Positions 16,152-23,757 of a stretch of 64,000 nt of DNA are shown piece after piece; the stretch's first letter is position 1, and each line of letters opens with the position of its first letter. The notes below the pieces were generated by a model, which was not told the origin of the DNA, searched no databases, and worked only from the letters and a program-made list of their open reading frames with translations. The stretch lies in NCBI GenBank assembly GCA_035554635.1, contig DATMIB010000262.1, positions 14,818 to 78,817 on the forward strand. Reading direction: 5' to 3'. The position numbers and the translations under genes are program-made. The DNA is from RPQJ01 sp035554635. GTDB lineage: Bacteria; Pseudomonadota; Gammaproteobacteria; Steroidobacterales; Steroidobacteraceae.

Positions 16152-16944
16152 CTGCGTGTTCGTCGTCGCGATCCTCGTCGTCGATGCCGACCGAGCGGCC
16201 GCGCGCGCCGTGGAAATATTCCCGGATCCAGGGGTGGGGGTTCTGGACGATGCCCGAGAGCGTGTCCACGATCACTTTGCCATCGACCAGCACCGCGACA
16301 CGATCACATGTCCGCGCGAGGGTGTCCAGATCGTGGGTAACCATCACGACGGTCAGCCCGAGCGTGCGCCGCAGGTACAGCACGAGCTCGTCGAACGCGG
16401 CGGCGGCGATCGGGTCGAGCCCCGCGGTCGGCTCGTCGAGGAACAGCATGACCGGGTCGAGCGCGAGCGCGCGTGCCAGCGCGGCGCGCTTGATCATGCC
16501 GCCCGACAGCTGCGCCGGAAACTTCGCACCGGCCGCGAGCGGCAGCCCGACCATGCGCAGGCGCAGCGCGGCGAGGCCCTGCAGCGTCTCCTCCGGCAGG
16601 TCCAGTGCCTCGACGACCGGCAGGATCACGTTCTCCGTCACGGTGAGCGACGTGAACAACGCGCCGTGCTGGAACGTCACGCCGTAGCGACGCTTGACCT
16701 CGCGCAGTTCGCGGTCGGACATGCGCGTGATGTCGCGCCCTTCGAGCTCGACGGTCCCGGCGTCGGGCATGCGCAACCCGAGCAGGCTCTTGAGCAGCAC
16801 CGACTTGCCGCTGCCCGAACCGCCGACGATGCCGAAGACCTCGCCCGGGTAGACCTCGAACCCCACGCCGTCGTGCACCGTCTGCGTGCCGAAGCGGTTG
16901 ACGATGTCGCGGACGACGATGATCGGTTCGCGAGTCGTGGCCAC
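16132..16944 (-). CDS. ABC transporter ATP-binding protein (MlaF-like)
   Basis: A 270-residue ATPase energising the lipid transporter. It has Walker A GGSGSGKS, the signature LSGGMIKRAALARAL, Walker B VMLFLDEPTAGLDP and the H-loop VMVTHDLDT. The unusual MIKR after LSGG is typical of MlaF-type ATPases. I chose the GTG at 16944, six bases after the permease stop; the frame is open for over 1 kb upstream, but that part runs antisense-frame through the permease gene. The C-terminus carries an acidic tail (GIDDEDRDDEH). Confidence 0.92.
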   Translation of the reverse strand: MATTREPIIVVRDIVNRFGTQTVHDGVGFEVYPGEVFGIVGGSGSGKSVLLKSLLGLRMPDAGTVELEGRDITRMSDRELREVKRRYGVTFQHGALFTSLTVTENVILPVVEALDLPEETLQGLAALRLRMVGLPLAAGAKFPAQLSGGMIKRAALARALALDPVMLFLDEPTAGLDPIAAAAFDELVLYLRRTLGLTVVMVTHDLDTLARTCDRVAVLVDGKVIVDTLSGIVQNPHPWIREYFHGARGRSVGIDDEDRDDEHAGDVRGA

Positions 16945-16949
16945 GGCGG

Positions 16950-18071
16950 TCAGAAGTCGATCTCGAGGAAGAAGATCGCGAACAGCGCGTCGGCGAAGAT
17001 CACGAGGAAGATCGACTGCACGACCGCGAGCGTCGTCAGGCGGCCGAGCTCGCGCGAGGACTCGCGCACCTGCAGGCCGCGCAGCGTGCCCGTGAGCCCG
17101 ATCAGCATTCCGAACACCGGCGCCTTCACGAGCCCGGCCCAGAACGTCGTCGGCCCGATCGCCTCGTCGAGCCGCTGGAGGAACTGCGGCCAGGGCAGGT
17201 CGATCAGGTAGCGCGCGAGCAGGCCGCCGCCGAGCAGCCCCATGAAGTCGGCGATGATCGTGAGCAGCGGCATCGCGATGACGAGGCCGAGCACGCGCGG
17301 CAGGACCAGCACCTCGTACGGGTTCACGCCCATCGACTCGAGCGCGTCGACTTCGTCGTTGAGCTTCATCACGCCGATCTCGGCGGCGTAGGCGCTGCCC
17401 GTGCGCCCGGCCACCATGATCGCCGTGAGCAGCACGCCGAGTTCGCGCAGCACGCCGAGCGCGACCAGGTCGACCGTGAAGATCTCCGCACCGTAGGGAC
17501 GCAGCTGCTGGGCGCCGATGTAGGCGGAGATGACGCTGATCAGGAACGCGATCACGGCGACGACCGGCACCGCCTGGTAGCCGGTTTCGTAGGCGTGGCG
17601 CACGACCGACGGAATCCGCAGCCGCTTGAGCGAACGCCAGGCCAGGGCCGCCGTGCCGATCAGCAGCCCGCCGTAGGTGAGCGCCTCGTACCAGGCGTGG
17701 AAGCGTTCGTGCAGTGCGTGGCCGAACCGCACGAGCCACGGCCGCGCGGGCTCCGGTTCGAGGCCGTCGTCCTCGGCCGTGCGTGCGAACAACTCGTCGA
17801 GGTAGGCGAAGTGCGCCGGCAGCGTACCTTCGACGGTGGGCGCCTGGCCGCGCGCCTGGACACGCGACAACGCGTCCTTGAGCAGCCACGCGGGCCCGAT
17901 GTCGAAGCGCCCGGCCTGCGTGAGGTCGAGCGCCCGGGCGTCGGCACGTTCCCATTCCCGCAGTGCCGCCTCGAGCGGCTCGACGTCGAGCGCACGGCAA
18001 TCGCCGGCGAGGCGCAGTTGCCCGAGCCCGGCATCCACGCTCGCGTCGAATCGGTGGTGGTCTTCCGGCAT
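16950..18071 (-). CDS. MlaE-family permease with N-terminal STAS-like domain
   Basis: A 373-residue ABC permease. Residues 1-105 form a STAS-like domain (LRLAGDCRALDVEPLEAAL, RALDLTQAGRFDIGPAWLL), so the MlaB function is fused to the permease here. The MlaE part follows: GYQAVPVVAVIAFLISVISAYIGAQQL, RELGVLLTAIMVAGRTGSAYAAEIG and KLNDEVDALESMGVNPYEVLVLPR are hallmarks, with five or so TM helices. It is the first gene of the operon, divergent from the antiporter gene across a 68-base gap that contains a 12-bp palindrome (18104-18115). Confidence 0.92.
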   Translation of the reverse strand: MPEDHHRFDASVDAGLGQLRLAGDCRALDVEPLEAALREWERADARALDLTQAGRFDIGPAWLLKDALSRVQARGQAPTVEGTLPAHFAYLDELFARTAEDDGLEPEPARPWLVRFGHALHERFHAWYEALTYGGLLIGTAALAWRSLKRLRIPSVVRHAYETGYQAVPVVAVIAFLISVISAYIGAQQLRPYGAEIFTVDLVALGVLRELGVLLTAIMVAGRTGSAYAAEIGVMKLNDEVDALESMGVNPYEVLVLPRVLGLVIAMPLLTIIADFMGLLGGGLLARYLIDLPWPQFLQRLDEAIGPTTFWAGLVKAPVFGMLIGLTGTLRGLQVRESSRELGRLTTLAVVQSIFLVIFADALFAIFFLEIDF

Positions 18072-18103
18072 GGCTCGTGAACGCGTCGGGAAGGCGCGGC
18101 GCA

Positions 18104-18115
18104 GATGCTAGCATC
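18104..18115. promoter_or_regulatory. Palindrome in divergent mlaE / antiporter intergenic region
   Basis: GATGCTAGCATC is a perfect 12-bp palindrome in the 68-base gap between the divergent starts. Each strand reads TAGCAT, so it could provide overlapping -10-like elements for both directions, or bind a dimeric regulator. No clear -35 boxes are seen, so the role is inferred from position and symmetry only. Confidence 0.35.
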
Positions 18116-18139
18116 GGGGCCAGCAGTGCGTGAGGGCCG

Positions 18140-20128
18140 ATGGCCGGCGAATTCCTCAGCCAGATCCTGATCCTGCTCGCAGGCTCGCTGCTGGTGCTGA
18201 GCCTCGTGCGGCGGTTCAGGCTGCCACCGATCCTCGGTTACCTCGTCGTCGGCATGCTGCTCGGGCCGCATTCGCTCGGCCTGGTGCCGAACGACGCCAC
18301 GGTCCGCCTGCTCGCGGAAATCGGCGTCGTGTTCCTGGTCTTCACGCTCGGCCTCGAGTTCTCGTTCGCGCGCATGGTCGCGATGAAGTCCGAGGTGCTC
18401 GGCATCGGCGGCCTGCAGGTGCTGCTCTGCGGCGTCGTGTTCGGCGTGCTCGCCCTTGGAGCCGGTCTCGGCGCCGGCACGGCCATCGTCGTCGGCGGGG
18501 CGCTCGCGATGTCGTCGACCGCGATCGTGCTGCGCCAGCTCGGCGACCAGCTCGAGCTCGCGCGCACCCACGCGCGGCTGGCGCTCGGGATACTGCTGTT
18601 CCAGGACCTCGCGTTCGCGCCGCTGCTCGCGCTGGCCACCGCGCTCGCCGCGCACGGCGGTGAAGTGCCGGGCGTCGTGTGGCTGCTCGGCCTGGCCGGG
18701 CGCGCCGTCCTCGCGCTGCTGGTCGTGCTGGTGCTCGGGCGCCTGCTCGCACGCCCGCTGTTTCGCGAGATCGCGCGTCACCGCAGCACCGAGACCTTCA
18801 CGCTGACCGTGATGTTCGTGGCACTCGGCGGTGCCTGGGCGACACACCACCTCGGCCTCTCGATGGCGCTCGGCGGCTTCCTGGCCGGCATGCTGCTGGC
18901 CGAGACCGAGTTCAAGCACCAGACCGAAGCCGTGATCAAGCCGTTCCAGGACATCCTGCTCGGCCTGTTCTTCGTGTCGGTCGGCATGCTGCTCGACCTG
19001 CGCGTCCTGCTCGGGCAGTTGCCGCTGGTGCTGCTGCTCGTGCTCGTGCTGCTGCTGGTCAAGACCGCCATCGTCACGCTGGTGGTGCGCTGGTTCGTGC
19101 CAAACACGCGCAAGGCGCTGCGCACCGGCCTCGTCGTCAGCATGGGCGGCGAGTTTGGCTTCGCGTTGCTGACCCTGCTGCTGCACGGCAAGGCGATCGA
19201 ACCGGTGGCGGGCCAGGTGCTGCTCACGGCCATCGCCCTGAGCATGCTGCTCGGGCCGCTGATCGTGCGTTACAACAAGCGTGTCGCGGACCGGATCCTG
19301 CGTCGCCGTCGCACCCTGCCCGCGGACCTCGCGTTCGAGACGGTGAAGACACGCGAGATCGCCCAGAGCGAGCACATCATCATCTGCGGCTACGGCCGCG
19401 TCGGGCAGAACCTCGCGCGCATCGTCGAGCAGCGCGGCTTCGAGTACGTGGCGCTCGAATCGGATCCGTTGCGCGTGCGTGACGCGCGCATGGCGGGCGA
19501 GCCCGTCGTCTACGGCGACGCCGTGCACCCCGAGGTGCTGCTGACGCTCGGGCTCGACCGGGCGACGGTCGTCGTGATCACGTTCGACGCCCCCGACACG
19601 GCATTGCGCATCGTGCGGACCGTGCGTCGGCTGCGGGCCGACGTGCCGCTGCTCGTGCGCACCGAGGACGACGCGCGGCTCGACGCGTTGCAGGCCGCCG
19701 GCGCGACCGAAGTGATCCCGGGTACGTTCGAGACCAGCCTGGCGCTCGCATCGCACCTGCTGCTGTTCCTGCGCGTGCCGGCCACCGAGGTGCTCGAGGC
19801 GACCGAGCAGGTCCGGCACGAGCGTTACGCGATCCTGCGCAGCGTGTTCCGGCGGCGCGTGCAGACGCGCCCGCCCGATGGCGACACCGCAGCCCCCCGC
19901 GAACAGCTCTACACGGTCGTGCTGCCGCCCGGTGCCACGGCCGTCGACAAGACCATCCGCGAACTCGGTCTCGACCGCGGGTCGGTGACGGTGAGCGCGA
20001 TCCGGCGCGAAGGCATCACCGGCCGCGACCCGGACCCGGAGACCTACCTGCGCGAGGGCGACGTGCTCGTGCTGTGGGGCCGGCCGGAGGACCTCGAGCG
20101 CGTCGAGAGCCGGCTGCTGATGGGCTGA
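18140..20128 (+). CDS. CPA2-family cation/proton antiporter with RCK domains (KefB/KefC-like)
   Basis: A 662-residue inner-membrane protein. Residues about 5-390 hold a dozen hydrophobic helices with CPA2 hallmarks (PPILGYLVVGMLLGPHSLG, FTLGLEFS, MSSTAIVLRQL, GGFLAGMLLAET, LFFVSVGMLLD). A TrkA-N/RCK domain follows (HIIICGYGRVGQNLA, a dinucleotide-binding GxGxxG motif near residue 418), then a TrkA-C domain at the end (VLPPGATAVDKTIREL ... REGDVLVLWG). This architecture fits potassium or sodium efflux coupled to protons; ion choice cannot be told. A GAGGG box precedes the ATG at 18140 at short spacing. Confidence 0.9.
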   Translation: MAGEFLSQILILLAGSLLVLSLVRRFRLPPILGYLVVGMLLGPHSLGLVPNDATVRLLAEIGVVFLVFTLGLEFSFARMVAMKSEVLGIGGLQVLLCGVVFGVLALGAGLGAGTAIVVGGALAMSSTAIVLRQLGDQLELARTHARLALGILLFQDLAFAPLLALATALAAHGGEVPGVVWLLGLAGRAVLALLVVLVLGRLLARPLFREIARHRSTETFTLTVMFVALGGAWATHHLGLSMALGGFLAGMLLAETEFKHQTEAVIKPFQDILLGLFFVSVGMLLDLRVLLGQLPLVLLLVLVLLLVKTAIVTLVVRWFVPNTRKALRTGLVVSMGGEFGFALLTLLLHGKAIEPVAGQVLLTAIALSMLLGPLIVRYNKRVADRILRRRRTLPADLAFETVKTREIAQSEHIIICGYGRVGQNLARIVEQRGFEYVALESDPLRVRDARMAGEPVVYGDAVHPEVLLTLGLDRATVVVITFDAPDTALRIVRTVRRLRADVPLLVRTEDDARLDALQAAGATEVIPGTFETSLALASHLLLFLRVPATEVLEATEQVRHERYAILRSVFRRRVQTRPPDGDTAAPREQLYTVVLPPGATAVDKTIRELGLDRGSVTVSAIRREGITGRDPDPETYLREGDVLVLWGRPEDLERVESRLLMG

Positions 20129-20384
20129 CGAGCGGCGCGCGGCGTCCGCGATCCCTCCGCTTGGACCGTCGCCACCCTCGTCGCGCGCCCGCTCGAGCAA
20201 GGGTCGCCGTTCATTGCGCGGTCCTCCGTGCGATGAACGATGCGCGCTCGATCAGGAGCGTGGGGAGAGGCCGGGCGGCCCGGTCACGCGCCGCCTCCGC
20301 ACGTGATCAGCAGCCCGCTGGCCGCCGCCGAGACGGGACGGGCCCATCGGCGACGTGCCCTCATAGCTGTACGTCCGCTCAGTC

Positions 20385-20417
20385 GTTGACACAGTGTCAA
20401 CAACGCGACACGATGTC
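20385..20417. promoter_or_regulatory. Putative TetR operator and promoter of the RND efflux operon
   Basis: GTTGACAC-A-GTGTCAAC at 20385-20401 is a perfect inverted repeat with a one-base centre. A second, looser repeat GACA-CGA-TGTC is at 20407-20417, right before the tetR ATG at 20421. The first palindrome contains TTGACA (20386-20391), a consensus -35 box, so repressor binding would block the promoter. This arrangement predicts autorepression by the TetR protein and control of the whole efflux operon. The remaining gap from 20129 shows no gene. Confidence 0.7.
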
Positions 20418-20420
20418 AGC

Positions 20421-21059
20421 ATGTCCTACATCACCGAACGCCGCCAGGAAGAGAAGGACCGCCGCCGCGGCGAGATCGTCGACGCCGCCGAGGCGCTGTA
20501 CGCCGAGACCGGCTGGGATGCCATCACGATGGACCAGGTCGCGCGTCGCGCACGCCTGAGCCGCGCCCTGCTCTACGTCTACTTCAAGGACAAGCAGGAC
20601 CTCCACCTCGCGCTGGTCGAGCGCGCGCTCGATGCCCTGCGCGAGTCGTTCCTCGAGGCCCAGCGCGGCCACCCGGACGGCCTCAGCGAGGTCGAGGCCA
20701 TCGGCCAGGCCTACCTCGCCTATGCACGCGAGAAGCCGCACTACTTCGACGCCTGCGCGCGCTACCAGGCGCACGAGGTCTGCAGCGCCGAGGTGCACGC
20801 GAACGAGGAGGCCTGCAGGGTCGCCGGCCATCGCGTGCACGAGGTCATCGTCGCGTCGCTCAATCGTGGCGTCGCCGACGGCACGATCCGCAACGACCTC
20901 GGCAACCCGTACGTCACGGCGCTGGCGCTCTGGGCGTTCTCGCACGGCGTGATCCAGATCGCGGCGAACAAGGGCGGGCAGATCGAGCACGAGGGCACGC
21001 CGCTGCCCGTGTTCGTCGAGCATGCGTTCGGGCTCGCGCTGAGGTCGCTCAAGCCATGA
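20421..21059 (+). CDS. TetR/AcrR family transcriptional regulator
   Basis: A 212-residue regulator. The N-terminal HTH (residues about 15-62; GWDAITMDQVARRARLSRALLYVYFKDKQDL) is the standard TetR DNA-binding domain; the C-terminal part is a ligand-binding helical domain with no recognisable ligand. It is the first gene of the tolC-type, adaptor and RND pump operon, with its stop overlapping the ATG of the outer-membrane gene. I chose ATG 20421; an in-frame GTG at 20394 would place translation inside the operator palindrome. It most likely represses the pump until an efflux substrate binds. Confidence 0.9.
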   Translation: MSYITERRQEEKDRRRGEIVDAAEALYAETGWDAITMDQVARRARLSRALLYVYFKDKQDLHLALVERALDALRESFLEAQRGHPDGLSEVEAIGQAYLAYAREKPHYFDACARYQAHEVCSAEVHANEEACRVAGHRVHEVIVASLNRGVADGTIRNDLGNPYVTALALWAFSHGVIQIAANKGGQIEHEGTPLPVFVEHAFGLALRSLKP

Positions 21060-22669
21060 CGAAGACGCCGTCGTCGCAGGCACGTCGCGCGTGGCTGGCC
21101 GTCGCCATGACGACCACGCTCCTCGCGGCGGCAGCGTCGGCGGGTGCCGCACCGGACGACGCCGCCGAGCGCGCCCGCGGCGCCACGGGCACGACGACGC
21201 CTGCCGTCGCGGCTCCAGTCGTGACGCCACAGCCGCCGACGCCGGCCACGACGACGACGACAGCACCCACAACGACGGGGACGATGGGCGGCTCGCTCAT
21301 GGTCGAGGACGGGCTGCAGCAATTGCTCGACGAGGCGCTGCAGGCCAACCTCGAGTTGCGCGTCTCGAGCCTCACGGTCCGGCAACGTCTCGCGGCGCTC
21401 GACCAGGCGCGGGCGCGTTACCTGCCCGCGATCGATTTCGCCGCGCGTTACACCGTTGCGGACGGCGGTCGCACGATCGACATCCCGGTCGGCGACCTCG
21501 TCAACCCGGTCTACGAGACGCTCGAGCAGCTGCTGGCCGCGCAGGGCACGCCGACCGCGTTTCCGCGCGTGCAGAACCAGTCGATCGACCTGCTGCGCAG
21601 TCCCGAGCAGGAGACCAAGCTCGTCCTCGCGCAGCCGCTGTACGAACCGCGGCTCGGCCCGGCCGTCGATGCGAACCGTGCCGAGGTCGCGCGCGCCGAG
21701 GCCGACCTCGCGGCGTTGCGCTCGCTCGTGATCCGCGACGTGCAGCAGGCCTATTACCGCTGGCTCGCGGCCCAACAGGCGGTCACGGTGCTCGACGCGA
21801 CGCTCGAAGCGGCGCAGGCGAACCTCGCCGCCAACGAGAGCCTCTACCGCAACGGCCGCATCACGCGTGACCTCGTCTATCGCGCCGAAGCCGACGTGCT
21901 CGAGATCGAGCAGGAACGCCTCGGCGCGGCGAGTCGTGTGCGTATCGCCGCGAGCTACGTCAACCTGCTGCGCAATTCGCGGCTCGACCGGCCGCTGCCC
22001 GCGACGGTCATCGACGATGCCACGATCGAGCGTTTCCGCGCGAACCTGCTGCGGACGCTGTCGGGCCGCACGCTCGACGTCACCCGGTTGCAGCAGATGG
22101 CCGACGAGCGGCGCCAGGAACTCAGGAGCCTAGACTCGGCGATCGAGGCCGGCGAGGCACAGAAGGCGCTGGCCCGGGCGGCCTTCAAGCCGACGCTCGC
22201 GCTCGGTGCCGAAGCGGGCATCCAGGGCACCGAGTACGGCCTCGCCGACGACGACCGTTACGTCCTCGCCTCGCTCGTGCTGCGTTGGAACGCGTTCCGC
22301 GGCGGCGCCGACCGCGCCGCACTCGACGAGGCGCGCGCGCTGACCGAACAGCTGCGCACCACACGAGAGCTCGCGGGGCAGCAGGTGCGGCTCGAGGTGC
22401 AGCAGGCGCTCGAACGGTTCGAAGTCGCCGAGGCTTCGCTCGGCACCGCGGTCAAGCGGGCCCAGGCCGCCTCCGGTGCGTTCGAGATCACGAGCCGCAA
22501 GCGCGACCTCGGCCAGATCAACCAGGCGGAATTCATCGACGCGCGGCGCGCCTACACCGATGCGCAGCTCAACGTCACGCTCGTGCGCGCGGAGTACCTC
22601 GCGCGCCTGGCGGAACTCGAATACGCGGTCGGCCAGCCTCGCCGGTCGCAGCAGGAGCGACTGCGATGA
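21056..22669 (+). CDS. TolC-family outer membrane efflux protein
   Basis: A 537-residue outer-membrane channel of the RND system. It starts with a signal peptide (ends near ASAGAAPDD) and then an unusual low-complexity Thr/Pro/Ala/Val segment (about residues 45-80). The OEP repeats follow: LLDEALQANLELRVSSLTVRQR and, in the second half, EAGEAQKALARAAFKPTLALGAEAG and LEVQQALERFEVAEASLGTAVKRAQ. No lipobox Cys is seen. ATG overlaps the tetR stop and its own stop overlaps the adaptor ATG, so the operon is translationally coupled. The Thr-rich linker before the channel domain is not typical for TolC. Confidence 0.9.
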   Translation: MTKTPSSQARRAWLAVAMTTTLLAAAASAGAAPDDAAERARGATGTTTPAVAAPVVTPQPPTPATTTTTAPTTTGTMGGSLMVEDGLQQLLDEALQANLELRVSSLTVRQRLAALDQARARYLPAIDFAARYTVADGGRTIDIPVGDLVNPVYETLEQLLAAQGTPTAFPRVQNQSIDLLRSPEQETKLVLAQPLYEPRLGPAVDANRAEVARAEADLAALRSLVIRDVQQAYYRWLAAQQAVTVLDATLEAAQANLAANESLYRNGRITRDLVYRAEADVLEIEQERLGAASRVRIAASYVNLLRNSRLDRPLPATVIDDATIERFRANLLRTLSGRTLDVTRLQQMADERRQELRSLDSAIEAGEAQKALARAAFKPTLALGAEAGIQGTEYGLADDDRYVLASLVLRWNAFRGGADRAALDEARALTEQLRTTRELAGQQVRLEVQQALERFEVAEASLGTAVKRAQAASGAFEITSRKRDLGQINQAEFIDARRAYTDAQLNVTLVRAEYLARLAELEYAVGQPRRSQQERLR

Positions 22670-23754
22670 CCCCGGCCCACCGTTGGATCGCGATCACGAC
22701 CGCCGCCGCCGTGGCGGCCGTCCTGCTGGCGGGTTGCGGCTCGAAGCAAACCGCCGCGCCGCCGGCGCCGCGCGAATCGCCGCCCGCCGCCGTGCGGGCG
22801 GAGCCCGTCGTCAGCGTCGCGGTCGCCCACCAGACACGTGCCGTGGGGACGCTCGCGCCGCGCGACGAGGTCCGGCTTGCGTTCAAGGTGGGCGGCGTGG
22901 TCGAGCGCGTGCTCGTCGACGCGGGCGACACCGTCCGCAAGGGCCAGTTGCTCGCGGCACTGAAGCAGGCCGAAGTCGATGCGGCCGTGCTGCAGGCATC
23001 GGAGGCGGCGGACAAGGCACGCCGCGACCTCGAGCGTGGTCGGCGGCTGCGGGCCGACGAGGTCGCCACCGAGGAGCAGGTCGAGAACCTGACGACCGCC
23101 TACAACGTCGCGCTGGCCAACCTGCGCACCGCGCGCTTCAACGCGCAGTACGCGCGGATCGAGGCGCCGGCCGACGGTGTCGTGTTCGAGCGCCTGGTCG
23201 AGGGCGGCGAACTCGTGCAGCCGGGGCAGCCGGTGGTCGTCGTCGGCGCGACGGGCTCGGGCTGGGTCGTGCGCATCGGGCTCGCCGACCGCGACGCGAT
23301 GCGCATCGAGCCGGGCGCACGCGCCGAGATCACGTTCGACGCTTATCCCGGCCGCGTGTTCGCGGGCCAGGTCACCCGCGTCGGCGCGGCCGCCGATCGG
23401 TACACCGGCACGTTCGAGGTCGAAGTCGCGGTCGCACCGAACGGTGCGCGATTCGCGCGTGGGCTCGTCGCCAAGGTGGCGTTGCCGCTTGCCGAACTGC
23501 CTGACGTCGCTGCCGACGCGACCGTCGTGCCGGTGTCGGCACTGGTGGAAGCCGACGGCCCGCAGGCGACCGTCTACGTCGTCGATCGCACGCGCCAGGT
23601 CGCGCTGCGCAAGGTCGTCACGCTCGGGCCGATCCTCGGCGAGCACGTCGTCGTCACGGCCGGGCTCGACGTCGGCGACCCGGTCGTCACCGACGGCGCG
23701 GCGTGGCTGACCGACGGGCGCGCGGTGCGCGAAGTCGACGGCGACCGGGGCTGA
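22666..23754 (+). CDS. RND efflux periplasmic adaptor lipoprotein (AcrA-like)
   Basis: A 362-residue membrane fusion protein. The signal peptide ends in lipobox LLAGC (Cys near residue 25), so it is a lipid-anchored periplasmic adaptor. The barrel-sandwich/lipoyl part is visible in LAPRDEVRLAFKVGGVVERVLVDAGDTVRKGQLLA and YARIEAPADGVVFERLVEGGELVQPGQ, with a helical hairpin between them (QASEAADKARRDLERGRRLRA). The frame is open upstream through tolC, but the ATG at 22666 with the lipobox is the real start. It links the RND pump to the outer-membrane channel. Confidence 0.93.
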   Translation: MTPAHRWIAITTAAAVAAVLLAGCGSKQTAAPPAPRESPPAAVRAEPVVSVAVAHQTRAVGTLAPRDEVRLAFKVGGVVERVLVDAGDTVRKGQLLAALKQAEVDAAVLQASEAADKARRDLERGRRLRADEVATEEQVENLTTAYNVALANLRTARFNAQYARIEAPADGVVFERLVEGGELVQPGQPVVVVGATGSGWVVRIGLADRDAMRIEPGARAEITFDAYPGRVFAGQVTRVGAAADRYTGTFEVEVAVAPNGARFARGLVAKVALPLAELPDVAADATVVPVSALVEADGPQATVYVVDRTRQVALRKVVTLGPILGEHVVVTAGLDVGDPVVTDGAAWLTDGRAVREVDGDRG

Positions 23755-23757
23755 ACG

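Noticed and set aside
16945..18114. Extension of the ATPase gene frame upstream to 18114, as if an ATPase-permease fusion.
   Set aside because: The upstream part runs in another frame through the permease gene; the real permease lies in its own frame with full conservation.
17660..20200. An 846-codon minus-strand frame opposite the antiporter gene, and similar ones at 12332-14518, 28530-30959 and 30961-33426.
   Set aside because: Same antisense effect; each lies opposite a well-supported gene and is rich in Arg, Gln, Glu and Asp without motifs.
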